A DNA stretch of 56,704 nt. Origin: Legionellaceae bacterium. Its GTDB lineage: Bacteria > Pseudomonadota > Gammaproteobacteria > Legionellales > Legionellaceae. Location of the stretch: NCBI GenBank assembly GCA_020831865.1, contig JAFIFT010000013.1:1-56704 (forward strand), written 5' to 3'. Made by a program: the position numbers and the translations under genes. The notes below the pieces were generated by a model that was given only the letters and a program-made list of their open reading frames with translations, had not been told where the DNA came from and did not search any database. Positions within the stretch are counted from its first letter, which is position 1. Each line of letters begins with the position of its first letter. Shown piece by piece: positions 9,387 to 17,517 of this stretch.

Positions 9387-9413
9387 CATTTTAACTGTAG
9401 TGAGAGCGTACCA

Positions 9414-9611
9414 ATGAGTGATTTGTATGATGAGGTTGAATTGCTCGATGAAGATGAATTTGTCGATGCCGATCAATTATTAGGAGATGGGCCAAGGAAC
9501 AAAGTCCATAGCCTGAGCAGCGCCTCTGTGGTTGATAGTGCTCGCCGACGTCTGGAACAATTGTTGGAAGAAAAACGTTTGCGCGAAGAATTGGATGACT
9601 TTCTGGATTGA
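9414..9611 (+). CDS. Small acidic protein, PA3496-like
   Basis: This 65-residue, highly acidic protein starts MSDLYDEVELLDEDEF and ends in a charged helix (RRRLEQLLEEKRLREELDDF). The layout resembles the short PA3496-type family of Pseudomonas and relatives, sometimes labelled putative envelope integrity protein, whose function is not established. A GAGAG ribosome-binding site precedes ATG 9414. It is followed 9 bp later by the pabC-like gene and probably forms an operon with it. Confidence 0.75.
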   Translation: MSDLYDEVELLDEDEFVDADQLLGDGPRNKVHSLSSASVVDSARRRLEQLLEEKRLREELDDFLD

Positions 9612-9620
9612 CCGGCGCTC

Positions 9621-10469
9621 ATGGCAGGGATGAACTGGTATTTTTCTTCGATACACTCCTGCGTTGTGCTTCCGTCTTCCAGCCGCTTGCTGCTGGGAGA
9701 AGGCTTGTTTGAAACGATGCGCTTTGCGGGATCAACGGTGTTTGCCAGTTATTTGCACTGGCAACGAATGAAGATGTCAGCGCAGGATTTTGCCATACCC
9801 TTTGCGCTGTCTTTTTCCGACTGGCAAGTCGCTCTACGGAAAGCGGTAGAGGCCAGTGCTCTGGCCAGCGGCGGGCTGCGTTTGGTGTTGATGAACGGAG
9901 CGGCTGAGCGAGGGTTGCAACAGCAAGCCCTGCAATCCGATGCGCTGCTTCAAACCTTCCCTCACACTGCTGCGACAAAGCCTGTGCGTTTGATAGCGGC
10001 TCCCTGGCAACGAGATGCACGCAACCCGGTTTATCAGCATAAGAGTATCAATTATCTCGAAGCCATTATGGCGCAACGCTATGCCTTGGCACAGCAGGCT
10101 GATGATTGCCTCTTTCTGAATATGGACGGAGAGGCGACTGAGACGGGGACGGCCAATATTTTTGCCTTTATCGATCAATGTCTTTGTACGCCGTCATTGG
10201 CCTCAGGCGTACTGCCCGGTGTTGCCCGTCGCCTTATTCTGGATGGTGCCCGTCAAGCGGGATTAGCGGTAGCGGAACGCCCCTTAGGCATGGCCGATCT
10301 GCAAGGGGCAGAAATGCTGTTTATCAGCAATGCTCTGCAATACATTCGGCCGGTAGCCGTTGTGGAAGGCAGGCCCCTGCCGTTGACGCATCCGGGTCTA
10401 GCGCGATTGTCGCTTGCGCTGGATGCTGCGGAACCATTTACCCACTACGCTGAGGAACAGCACACATAG
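9621..10469 (+). CDS. pabC: Class IV aminotransferase, likely 4-amino-4-deoxychorismate lyase
   Basis: This 282-residue fold-type IV PLP enzyme resembles PabC, which releases pyruvate from aminodeoxychorismate to make p-aminobenzoate for folate. It shows LLGEGLFETMRF at the N-terminus, the PLP lysine in YQHKSINYLEA, the segment TETGTANIFAF and ISNALQYIRPV near the C-terminus. D-amino acid or branched-chain aminotransferase activity cannot be excluded. The start is ATG 9621 or 9630; neither has a strong ribosome-binding site at good spacing. The last 72 bp overlap the opposing VTT-domain gene. Confidence 0.82.
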   Translation: MAGMNWYFSSIHSCVVLPSSSRLLLGEGLFETMRFAGSTVFASYLHWQRMKMSAQDFAIPFALSFSDWQVALRKAVEASALASGGLRLVLMNGAAERGLQQQALQSDALLQTFPHTAATKPVRLIAAPWQRDARNPVYQHKSINYLEAIMAQRYALAQQADDCLFLNMDGEATETGTANIFAFIDQCLCTPSLASGVLPGVARRLILDGARQAGLAVAERPLGMADLQGAEMLFISNALQYIRPVAVVEGRPLPLTHPGLARLSLALDAAEPFTHYAEEQHT

Positions 10470-11042
10470 TCCGGCAATCAGTACCAGTTGCTGGCTGCTG
10501 ATATCGGGCATCATCAAGGCTTGCCGTCCGACATAACCACACCAGGTATACAATATTTCAGTCGGTGTTAAAAAAATCAGGCTGACGATGATATAGGTTC
10601 GCAATGGCATATTAGTGAATCCCATACCGTAATTGACCAGATTAAAGGGGAGCAATGGGAGGGCTCGAACTAACGCCAGAAAATACCAGCCGTAGTGATC
10701 CATGCCCTGGATCAGTTGTTGAAATTTACGATGGTGCTGGAGAGGATTTTGATGGGCCAGTTTGTATCGGCTGATACAAAAAGCAAGGGTAGCGCCACTG
10801 CAGGCACCAATGAGGTTAATCAGGGTTCCCCACAGTGGCCCAAATAAAACACCACCGGTGAAGGTCAATACCAGGGTCGGCAAAAAAAAGAGAGTTGCTA
10901 AAATATAGAACACAATAAAACACAGGGGGGCCCAGTGGCCCATATCGCGCACACAGGCGAGAATAATGGTCGCATATTGGTGGAAGAGTATCGTTCCTGC
11001 AAGAAAAAAGAAGATAAACAAAGGAAAAAAAAGCCGTTTCAT
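10398..11042 (-). CDS. VTT-domain (TVP38/TMEM64, DedA-like) membrane protein
   Basis: This 214-residue integral membrane protein has about five or six hydrophobic segments. The SNARE-associated/VTT signature is visible: FTGGVLFGPLWGTLINLIG followed by LVRALPLLPFNLVNYGMG, with its conserved Arg and prolines in a re-entrant loop. Proteins of this class are linked to lipid scrambling or proton-coupled transport; the substrate here is unknown. The 3' end overlaps the pabC-like gene by 72 bp on the opposite strand, so the C-terminal RSIQRKRQSR tail is encoded antisense to pabC. Confidence 0.85.
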   Translation of the reverse strand: MKRLFFPLFIFFFLAGTILFHQYATIILACVRDMGHWAPLCFIVFYILATLFFLPTLVLTFTGGVLFGPLWGTLINLIGACSGATLAFCISRYKLAHQNPLQHHRKFQQLIQGMDHYGWYFLALVRALPLLPFNLVNYGMGFTNMPLRTYIIVSLIFLTPTEILYTWCGYVGRQALMMPDISSQQLVLIAGLCVLFLSVVGKWFRSIQRKRQSR

Positions 11043-11136
11043 CTGGTGGTTATCTTCATATAAAAAACGAACACTATAAAAGCTGCGAACTCATATTGCA
11101 AGCCGGCGTTTCCTTTTGTCGCCCTGGGGCAACGGC

Positions 11137-12771
11137 TCAGATACTGCTGTTTGGAGACATGATGCCCTGCTCTGTTTCTGGAAATGTTGTGTGGGTTTGA
11201 GAGAAAAAGTGGCGCGCGCTTTCACTGGTGTCTGGGAGGCTTTGTGCGTCGTGGTCAGGCCGTGTGGGCAGAGAGCTGGCAGACTGGTCTGGTTTGACGG
11301 GATGATTTAGGGTTCCCTCGCCCGGCATATCAAGATCATGGCCTTTATGGTGCTCAATAGCGCTACACAGATATTGCAGTCCTTCGTCGAGCTGTGCTGA
11401 TTCTACGTGCGGGGCCTGGATTTTGAATCTGTGGTGGAATGTTTGCAGGCGAAGGAGCAACCATTCTTTGGCGATTGGGCTGAGCGTGGAGCGCATGCTG
11501 AGAGTATCGCCCAGCGTGCGCACGAGGTCTTGAGGGCAAGACGGTATTTTGAGCCAGGTTTTTGTGATTTGACTGAAGATATATTCGGCATGGTTGAGTG
11601 GGCTGGCAATAGAGTTTCGCTGGCAAAGCCAGGGGTTTAGGAACTCCAAATGATCCGCTGCCGATTGCAAGTGTAGTTTTGCTGCGCCAGACGGCCGCTC
11701 AATTTTGCAAAATTTGCGGATAGTCGCAAGGCTATGTGCTGCAAAACTGTCCTCATGCCATACGTCAGTTTCCTCCTGCTGGCTGCCTGTGATGGCGATT
11801 TCCAAAATGAGGACACGGCCCAGGGCTTCGACAATGATAGCCTGCTCTGTATTGTCCATGCTCGCTTGTGCCAGCAGATGGACGGGGACATGCAGGGCGT
11901 TTGTTTTGGCAACCAGACTGTGGCTAATGCGCAGATAATCGTATTGGTCCAGCGTCGTTTTGAGCGAGGTTTTGAGCCTTTCCTGCAGCTCATGATAGAC
12001 GCTATCAACGTCTTGTCGTTCAACCGGTAAGGCGCCTAAAGCGCAATCGGCACGAGGGTGCTGGGTCAACAACAGCAAAATTTGGGCGGCGCTGTGGAGT
12101 TTGGGGTGAAGTTCAGTGGTGGATGGCATGTAATAGTTCACTACCGCATCTGCCCAATAGTGCAAGACCACGCTTGCCCAGTAATCCTCACCGGGATATT
12201 GGAGCTTATCCTCATAAAAGGCAATAAAATCGACTGGATAGTGGTGCGCCAACCAGGCCAGCCTACGGCAATAGGCGCTAAAGCCCAGGATGCATTTATG
12301 CTCTTCGCTGCGTTGCAGAGTATCGTGCAGCGCAGCGCTTGTCAGGGATTGCGGTTGGCGCATCAATGATTCCCATTGATTTTCCAGAGTATCGATCAGG
12401 GTCAGATTTGATTGTTCTATGGTTCTTATCTGGTGCTCCGGGCTGCTGTCCAGTGCTGTTCTAAGCGGAGAGCCGCGAAAGAAACCCTGCAGCCAATGCC
12501 CAAGCCGTTGTGAAATATATTGGCTGACAAACTGCTTCAGGCGGTGGAAGCGTGGTTGCCAGAACCAGCCTTGCTGGTGATCTTGGGCAAGACAGTGAGT
12601 GCGAAATTTTTCAAAACGGTGGTAAATGTGCTCCCAGCTATCGCGGGCATCTTGTCGCTTAAGCTGATATAAGAGCTGATTTTTTAATTGTGTTCTGGCA
12701 GAAGGCGTGTGGTTAATCCGGTCACGCCAGGCGAGCACTTTGGCTTTATAGTGAATTTCTTCTCGGTTCAT
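11137..12771 (-). CDS. Unknown 544-residue helical protein; possible Dot/Icm effector
   Basis: No family recognised. The protein is soluble and predominantly helical, rich in His, Gln and Leu, without signal peptide or membrane span. The N-terminus is basic (RTQLKNQLLYQLKRQDARDS). The last 60 residues, from about 485, are Ser/Thr/Pro-rich and look unstructured (SQTHTTFPETEQGIMSPNSS), as in many Dot/Icm substrates with a C-terminal secretion signal. It stands alone on the minus strand, upstream of the divergent Aas-like gene. The effector idea rests on size, tail and proximity to icm genes only. Confidence 0.5.
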   Translation of the reverse strand: MNREEIHYKAKVLAWRDRINHTPSARTQLKNQLLYQLKRQDARDSWEHIYHRFEKFRTHCLAQDHQQGWFWQPRFHRLKQFVSQYISQRLGHWLQGFFRGSPLRTALDSSPEHQIRTIEQSNLTLIDTLENQWESLMRQPQSLTSAALHDTLQRSEEHKCILGFSAYCRRLAWLAHHYPVDFIAFYEDKLQYPGEDYWASVVLHYWADAVVNYYMPSTTELHPKLHSAAQILLLLTQHPRADCALGALPVERQDVDSVYHELQERLKTSLKTTLDQYDYLRISHSLVAKTNALHVPVHLLAQASMDNTEQAIIVEALGRVLILEIAITGSQQEETDVWHEDSFAAHSLATIRKFCKIERPSGAAKLHLQSAADHLEFLNPWLCQRNSIASPLNHAEYIFSQITKTWLKIPSCPQDLVRTLGDTLSMRSTLSPIAKEWLLLRLQTFHHRFKIQAPHVESAQLDEGLQYLCSAIEHHKGHDLDMPGEGTLNHPVKPDQSASSLPTRPDHDAQSLPDTSESARHFFSQTHTTFPETEQGIMSPNSSI

Positions 12772-12944
12772 GGTGTTTCCGTATCGTGACTTATCTACTG
12801 ATGATACCGCAATTTTTGATTATTTTTTGTAAAGCTTTTGTAAGGCTTTGCAACAATGCTTGTGTTGATTTTAAGGGCTATGCTTGAATTTAGTGCGGCA
12901 ATTCGGTATAAAATCGGCTTGAGTATGTGACTGAATGGAAAATC

Positions 12945-15146
12945 ATGGGTAAAAACTGGCAAGAAACAATAGCGAACCGCTCTCGATGGTTGGTTAAGAA
13001 CGTGATTAAGCGTTGGTTTCGCGTAGAAGTACGGGGGGAATACCAGGCACAACCAAATGCCGTCGTGATAGCGAACCGAACATCCGTGCTGGATGTCTTG
13101 TTGCTGTCTATTTTTTTACCGGAACCATTAACGGTGGCCTTGCCGCCGGAATTATATAAAAAGCACCGAGTCAAAGCCTTAATGCTTTTTGCGGAAGTTA
13201 TTCCTATTGATCCTTCTTCCGCAGCTGCGGCAAGAGTGCTGGTTCGCGCCATTCGACAGGGTAAACGTTGTCTGATTTTTCCCCAGGGATTAAATGCGAA
13301 TGATGAAACCGGTTTGAAAATTTATGATGGTCCCGGCCTTATTTTGCAGAAAGCCGGTGCACCTGTCATCCCGATTCGTATTGAGGGTGCGCAAAAAAGT
13401 ATTTTTTCTATCAGTAAGGATATTACGAGTATTCGTCTTTTCCCCAAAATCATATTGCACATTATGCCTCCCATGTCGATGCAACAGCAAAAACGTGGTG
13501 GAGTGAATCGGCAAAAAGTGGCGCGAAAATTATTTGTTCTGATCTCGGAGATGAATTTTGCAAACTATTCCTCGGAGCAAGCCCTATTCCCAGCCCTCCT
13601 GGAAGGTGCCAGAGTCGGGATAAAAAATAAAGCAAAACTAGAAGATATGAACCATCAGCCCTTGGATTATCGCCAGCTGCTGATGCGTATTTTTATTCTC
13701 GGACGCCAGTTCAAAACGCAAACGACGACCGGTGAAACCATTGGTTTGATGCTGCCGACGACTCTGGCGGGGCTGGTGAGCTTTTTTGCCTTGCAAGCCT
13801 ATCGGCGTTTGCCGGCCATGCTGAATTTTAGCAGTGGTTTTTATAATATCTATTCAGCTTGTAAAACCGCCAATATTCGCAAAGTGTACACAGCAAGACA
13901 GTTTATTAGCAATGCTAAATTGGAAACGCTGGTGGATGAAATGCGACAAGCCGGCATTGAAGTGTATTATCTTGAAGATTTCAAAAATAACATTGGCTTA
14001 CCGCAAAAGCTTGCCGGCTTGCTCAAAGGATATTTTCCGCAGTGGACCTGGAAACTGATCGGCAGAGGCGTATCGCCGGATGAGAGTGCGGTGGTGTTGT
14101 TTACTTCCGGTTCCGAGGGGGTGCCCAAAGGAGTGGTACTCAGCCATAAGAATGTGCTTGCTAATTGTTTTCAAATTGTATCACGTGTTGATTTTAGCCG
14201 GCGCGATGTTTTTTTTAATGCCCTGCCTATTTTCCATTCGTTTGGTCTGACGGCCGGTTGTGTTTTGCCGCTGGTGACCGGAAACCGCTGTTTTTTTTAC
14301 CCCTCCCCTTTGCATTACAAGATGATACCAGGTTTGGTATATGAGAGCGGAGCAACGATTATGTTGTCCACGGATACGTTTCTGACTGGATATGCCCGGG
14401 CCGCTTCCAGCCATGAGTTTAGTTCGCTGCGTTATATTTTTGCGGGCGCAGAACGGGTGAAACCGGAAACCATTCAACACTGGGCAGGTAGTTTTGGCGT
14501 CCGCATCTTTGAAGGATATGGTGCAACCGAGGCCTCACCGGTGATTTCATTGAATTGCCCGCTGGAGTGGCGGGCCGGTACGGTGGGGTTGTTCTTGCCT
14601 GAGATGGAGTATCGGCTGGATGCCGTGGATGGTATTGAAGAGGGTGCCCGGCTTTTTATCCGCGGCCCCAATGTCATGCGCGGTTATCTGCGTCTGGAAA
14701 AACCGGGTATTATCGAGCCGTTGCCATCAGGTTGGCATGATACGGGCGATGTGGTGTCCGTGGATGAGGATGGTTTTATGACGATTCGAGGGCGACTGAA
14801 ACGTTTTGCCAAACTGGGCGGCGAAATGGTGTCGCTGACTGCTATTGAGGCAATTGCGGCCTCATTATGGCCTGAACGCTTGCATGCCGCTATTGCGCTA
14901 CAGTCAGAGAAAAAGGGGGAGCAGATTTATTTATATTCTGACGCTCCGGTTGCCGATAAGAGCCATTTTATCCGTTATGTCCGGGAACATGGCCATTCCG
15001 AACTACTGGTCCCCAAAGCGATTATGGCAGCGAGTGCGGTGCCGGTATTGGCCTCGGGCAAGATTGATTATATGCGTCTGATGCAGCAGGCAGAAGCGGA
15101 GAACCGCGACGCCAAATTATCAGATCCCCACTTAAGCTTGCCTTAA
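12945..15146 (+). CDS. aas: Aas-like acyl-ACP synthetase with degenerate acyltransferase domain
   Basis: In Aas the N-terminal PlsC-like domain acylates lysophospholipid and the C-terminal AMP-binding domain loads fatty acids onto ACP. Here (733 residues from ATG 12945; a GTG at 12927 is an alternative) the synthetase domain is intact: FTSGSEGVPKGVVLSHKN, EGYGATEASPV, WHDTGDV and GRLKRFAKLGGEMVS. The acyltransferase motifs are not. The HX4D histidine is Arg45 (ANRTSVLD), and the FPEG glutamate is Gln114 (IFPQGLN). Acyl activation may therefore persist without acyl transfer. It lies just upstream of the icm cluster. Confidence 0.85.
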   Translation: MGKNWQETIANRSRWLVKNVIKRWFRVEVRGEYQAQPNAVVIANRTSVLDVLLLSIFLPEPLTVALPPELYKKHRVKALMLFAEVIPIDPSSAAAARVLVRAIRQGKRCLIFPQGLNANDETGLKIYDGPGLILQKAGAPVIPIRIEGAQKSIFSISKDITSIRLFPKIILHIMPPMSMQQQKRGGVNRQKVARKLFVLISEMNFANYSSEQALFPALLEGARVGIKNKAKLEDMNHQPLDYRQLLMRIFILGRQFKTQTTTGETIGLMLPTTLAGLVSFFALQAYRRLPAMLNFSSGFYNIYSACKTANIRKVYTARQFISNAKLETLVDEMRQAGIEVYYLEDFKNNIGLPQKLAGLLKGYFPQWTWKLIGRGVSPDESAVVLFTSGSEGVPKGVVLSHKNVLANCFQIVSRVDFSRRDVFFNALPIFHSFGLTAGCVLPLVTGNRCFFYPSPLHYKMIPGLVYESGATIMLSTDTFLTGYARAASSHEFSSLRYIFAGAERVKPETIQHWAGSFGVRIFEGYGATEASPVISLNCPLEWRAGTVGLFLPEMEYRLDAVDGIEEGARLFIRGPNVMRGYLRLEKPGIIEPLPSGWHDTGDVVSVDEDGFMTIRGRLKRFAKLGGEMVSLTAIEAIAASLWPERLHAAIALQSEKKGEQIYLYSDAPVADKSHFIRYVREHGHSELLVPKAIMAASAVPVLASGKIDYMRLMQQAEAENRDAKLSDPHLSLP

Positions 15147-15153
15147 GTTTTTT
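15130..15153 (+). terminator. Weak AT-rich intrinsic terminator after aas
   Basis: ACTTAAG-CTTGC-CTTAAGT is followed by more T residues (T-run 15148-15153). The hairpin includes the aas stop codon. The stem is AT-rich, so it may be leaky into the icm region. Confidence 0.5.
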
Positions 15154-15185
15154 GTGCTAGTCTGGCAGTAGTAGTCACATTTTTT

Positions 15186-15211
15186 GTCTGTGATGATCGG
15201 GTTTCACAGAC
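15186..15211 (+). promoter_or_regulatory. Hairpin in the leader of the gene before icmT
   Basis: The perfect 8-bp arms GTCTGTGA and TCACAGAC are separated by 10 bp. It lies 20 bp before the start of the 70-residue gene that precedes icmT. It may be an operator for a dimeric regulator or an mRNA leader structure. There is no U-tract. Confidence 0.45.
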
Positions 15212-15230
15212 TCCTTTGGTAGGAGATATC

Positions 15231-15443
15231 ATGGCGAATACGAAAGCAATTATCAACCGATTGGGTGGAAGATGTTCCGATAGCCCTCTGGCCGCTGATA
15301 TGAGCGATCGGGCGTATTCTCAATCTGCTGAAAATACGGTGGCTTCTGACGAGGAAGCCGAGCAGGCTTGTGCGGACTTGACGCCGGCGCTGTTAGCCAG
15401 CATGCAGGCTGCCGCCATGCCGAAAAAGAAAATCACCAAATAA
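15231..15443 (+). CDS. Unknown 70-residue protein upstream of icmT
   Basis: This small protein starts MANTKAIINRLGG at ATG 15231, six bases after an AGGAG ribosome-binding site; an earlier TTG in frame is less likely. It is Ala- and Ser-rich, acidic in the middle (SDEEAEQACADLTPALLAS) and ends with a basic PKKKITK. I recognise no family. It lies 85 bp before icmT on the same strand and could share its transcript. The good ribosome-binding site and leader hairpin argue it is real. It could be a small effector, a chaperone or a lineage-specific gene. Confidence 0.6.
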   Translation: MANTKAIINRLGGRCSDSPLAADMSDRAYSQSAENTVASDEEAEQACADLTPALLASMQAAAMPKKKITK

Positions 15444-15528
15444 CGGCGCTATGCCTCCCGGCTATGGTATTAGCGAAAACCTGATTCTCGCGTTATACTG
15501 GTAAGAAACAAATAACATAGAGGATGCT

Positions 15529-15789
15529 ATGGCTGATTTTGCAGAAACCTCGCATTGGCGCGATTCGGCAAGAAGCCCGCGCTTTTTCATGGTCGATGCC
15601 CGGGCGGCGTTTCCCATTTTTATTTTTTTGATGCATATCCGGTTCTGGACGGCGGGACTGGTGGTGGTATCGGCAGTATTTTTTGGGGTCATCGAGCATT
15701 ATGGCTTTACCGTGCCTGTTTTTTTGCGATGGATTCGGAGTTTTGTGGCCGGCAGATTGCGCGTTTCTCAACCCTGGTGGCATCGATGA
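15529..15789 (+). CDS. icmT: Dot/Icm type IVB secretion protein IcmT
   Basis: This 86-residue protein matches IcmT in length and sequence pattern: HWRDSARSPRFFMVDARAAF, then a hydrophobic stretch including PIFIFLMHIRFWTAGLVVVS, consistent with one or two membrane passes. IcmT is required for intracellular growth and for egress from host cells in Legionella. It opens the icm cluster here, as in L. pneumophila. A GAGG ribosome-binding site precedes ATG 15529. The stop overlaps the icmS start by four bases (15786-15789). Confidence 0.92.
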   Translation: MADFAETSHWRDSARSPRFFMVDARAAFPIFIFLMHIRFWTAGLVVVSAVFFGVIEHYGFTVPVFLRWIRSFVAGRLRVSQPWWHR

Positions 15790-16130
15790 AAGTAGATATC
15801 TCAACCGCCTTGAGTCGAGTGGCGGCTCAGATGAATGCAAAATTTTACTTAAATGATCATTTCATCAGTTACGCGGAAGTGTTTTCAGTTACGGGCTTAT
15901 TGCCTGCTATTGCCAAGCGGGCGGATCAGCTCTGTTCTTTATGCCTGGGGTATGGCCTGGGGATCAGTTTCGAGGAGCGGGAAGGGGCTTTGCTGGGGAA
16001 CGCGGTTATTTTTGATGAAGTTACGCCCAATGCGCTGCGTGTTTTATGTCTGATGGATGTGGTGCATGAATTGATTCAGGGCGGCCCTGGCCGAGATTAC
16101 ACACCGCTTGATGAGCTCATGTACGATTAA
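15786..16130 (+). CDS. icmS: Dot/Icm adaptor protein IcmS
   Basis: IcmS is a small acidic cytoplasmic adaptor that pairs with IcmW and docks effectors onto the IcmO/DotL coupling complex. The start is ATG 15786, inside the icmT stop, giving 114 residues, the normal size. Typical segments are FYLNDHFISYAEVFSVTGLL, CLGYGLGISFEERE and ALRVLCLMDVVHELI. An in-frame upstream start would be internal to icmT and is rejected. About 290 bp with a GAACGC...GCGTTC hairpin near 16150 separates it from the next gene. Confidence 0.93.
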   Translation: MKVDISTALSRVAAQMNAKFYLNDHFISYAEVFSVTGLLPAIAKRADQLCSLCLGYGLGISFEEREGALLGNAVIFDEVTPNALRVLCLMDVVHELIQGGPGRDYTPLDELMYD

Positions 16131-16425
16131 AATGCGCTCAATCTGGATTGCGAACGCAAGCGATGCGCGTTCATTTGTAAAAATAGTGAAAGATTCGTGG
16201 CAAAACGTTTTTTTATTGCAGGATTTTATTATACTGAATTTAGGAAACCTGTGGGGTAGGCTTTGGACGTTTTCCTTCTCCCATCTGTGAAATAACGCTT
16301 TTGCAGAGCCAGGTAGAAAAATGTTTCTTAACGGAACGGTGCCCGGGATAGGCCCTGATATAGGCACCCCCGCATGTTGTGGGGTATCAATCGACAAAGT
16401 AGTGAGAATTGGAGTGACGGATATT

Positions 16426-16656
16426 ATGGTTCATAAAACGAGTTTTTTTACAAGTCATGATGCTGCCGGCTCTTCAGATGAGCCCGGGGCAAAGGCTATT
16501 GCTGAAATTAGTCGGGTATTGACCCGTTTACAGCAGGTTCATAAGAACAATCCAACCCCTGCGAACGAAAAAGCCCTGCAAACGGTGCAAACCCTATTAC
16601 AGGGTGCGCAGATGGCGCTTGATGAGACGCCGACTTCTGAAGCGTCGCTTCCCTGA
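16426..16656 (+). CDS. Candidate IcmR functional homologue (FIR)
   Basis: The gene sits exactly where icmR or an unrelated FIR gene lies in Legionella, between icmS and icmQ. It encodes 76 residues from ATG 16426, which has GGAG upstream; an in-frame ATG at 16321 would give 111 residues with an atypical Gly/Cys/Pro-rich N-terminus. After a Ser-rich start it has two predicted amphipathic helices (AKAIAEISRVLTRLQQVHKN and NEKALQTVQTLLQGAQMAL) joined by a Pro turn. This suits a helical hairpin that could bind IcmQ, as IcmR does. FIR proteins share little sequence, so the call rests on position, size and helix pattern. Confidence 0.7.
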   Translation: MVHKTSFFTSHDAAGSSDEPGAKAIAEISRVLTRLQQVHKNNPTPANEKALQTVQTLLQGAQMALDETPTSEASLP

Positions 16657-16740
16657 GCTGTCATTTCAGCCCCATGATTTCATGCAAACTGGTTATTCAG
16701 TGTGTATAATTAAAAACAAATCTCTATTTTTCCGAGTGCC

Positions 16741-17334
16741 ATGAAACCAGACTTGAACGAAGGGCAAATTCATGCCTTAAAAGAAGCGCTAGACCAGGCC
16801 ATTAGTGATGGCCCCTGGCAAGAATCCAACTTTCTGCGCGTGATTGGAAAAAACCTCGAGGATATTCGCGATACTTTTGTAGCGGAAGTGGAGCATCATA
16901 CCGCTTCGCAGGTCCGAACCGATGCCAATTTGGCGCATCGTGTGGCCTTGAGAAGTGGTCAGCGGGAAATCTATGTCTCTCTTTATACTTCCGAGGGCGA
17001 TAAGCTGGCGTCCTGGGAGCGCATTTTGAGCAATTTGATGCGCCAGGTGACCTCAAGACCCATTTACGCTGATGAGCAGGAGGTGCGTAAATTAATTCGC
17101 GGCAAAGATAATCCAGTCAATGAGGCCTACGTCGCGGTGTATGTCAATCAAGATGATATTCTCGAATTATCACCGGAACGCACCAGTCACGATCGCTACG
17201 GTGTTCCACTAATTGCGCTGAAAGATCGCGCCATTGTGGCAACCAATATAAGCCGTTTTGTGCATCGGAGCGGTGTGTATCAGTATGAGCAGGGGCACTT
17301 GAAAAAAAGCAGCGCCGAGTCATCGGAGCTGTAG
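16741..17334 (+). CDS. icmQ: Dot/Icm protein IcmQ
   Basis: IcmQ is a cytoplasmic protein that can insert into membranes, binds NAD+ through its C-terminal domain and is kept in check by IcmR or an FIR. The 197-residue product has its conserved features: GPWQESNFLRVIGKNLEDIR at the N-terminus, then HRVALRSGQREIYVSLY, LASWERILSNLMRQ and the C-terminal segment AYVAVYVNQDDILE. It lies 84 bp downstream of the candidate FIR gene and upstream of icmP, the usual order. Confidence 0.95.
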   Translation: MKPDLNEGQIHALKEALDQAISDGPWQESNFLRVIGKNLEDIRDTFVAEVEHHTASQVRTDANLAHRVALRSGQREIYVSLYTSEGDKLASWERILSNLMRQVTSRPIYADEQEVRKLIRGKDNPVNEAYVAVYVNQDDILELSPERTSHDRYGVPLIALKDRAIVATNISRFVHRSGVYQYEQGHLKKSSAESSEL

Positions 17335-17517
17335 ATCGGGTTGCGTCGGTCTCTTACCTGTCCGCGTCTCGCTATTTTTTGCCTCACATCAGGTGAGGAT
17401 ATGACCCTTTTCCCTTTTATTTTACGGCGCCTATCACTGACGCTAAATTTCTGAAATTGTTACTTTTTGCGATTTTGCGTATATACTTACAGGATGTAAA
17501 CGGGTAGTGTAAAACTG

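Noticed and set aside
9225..9413. Possible 6S RNA upstream of the 5-formyl-THF cyclo-ligase gene
   Set aside because: The position is right, but the minus-strand sequence shows no long closing stem or central bubble. The only strong hairpin is better read as a plus-strand terminator.
16177..16191. CpxR-like direct repeat (GTAAA-N5-TGAAA) before the candidate FIR gene
   Set aside because: The second half-site differs at two of five positions; too weak to call, although icmR is a CpxR target in L. pneumophila.
16321..16425. N-terminal extension of the candidate FIR from ATG 16321
   Set aside because: The added residues are Gly/Pro/Cys-rich, unlike a helical FIR, and the ribosome-binding site is poorer than at 16426.
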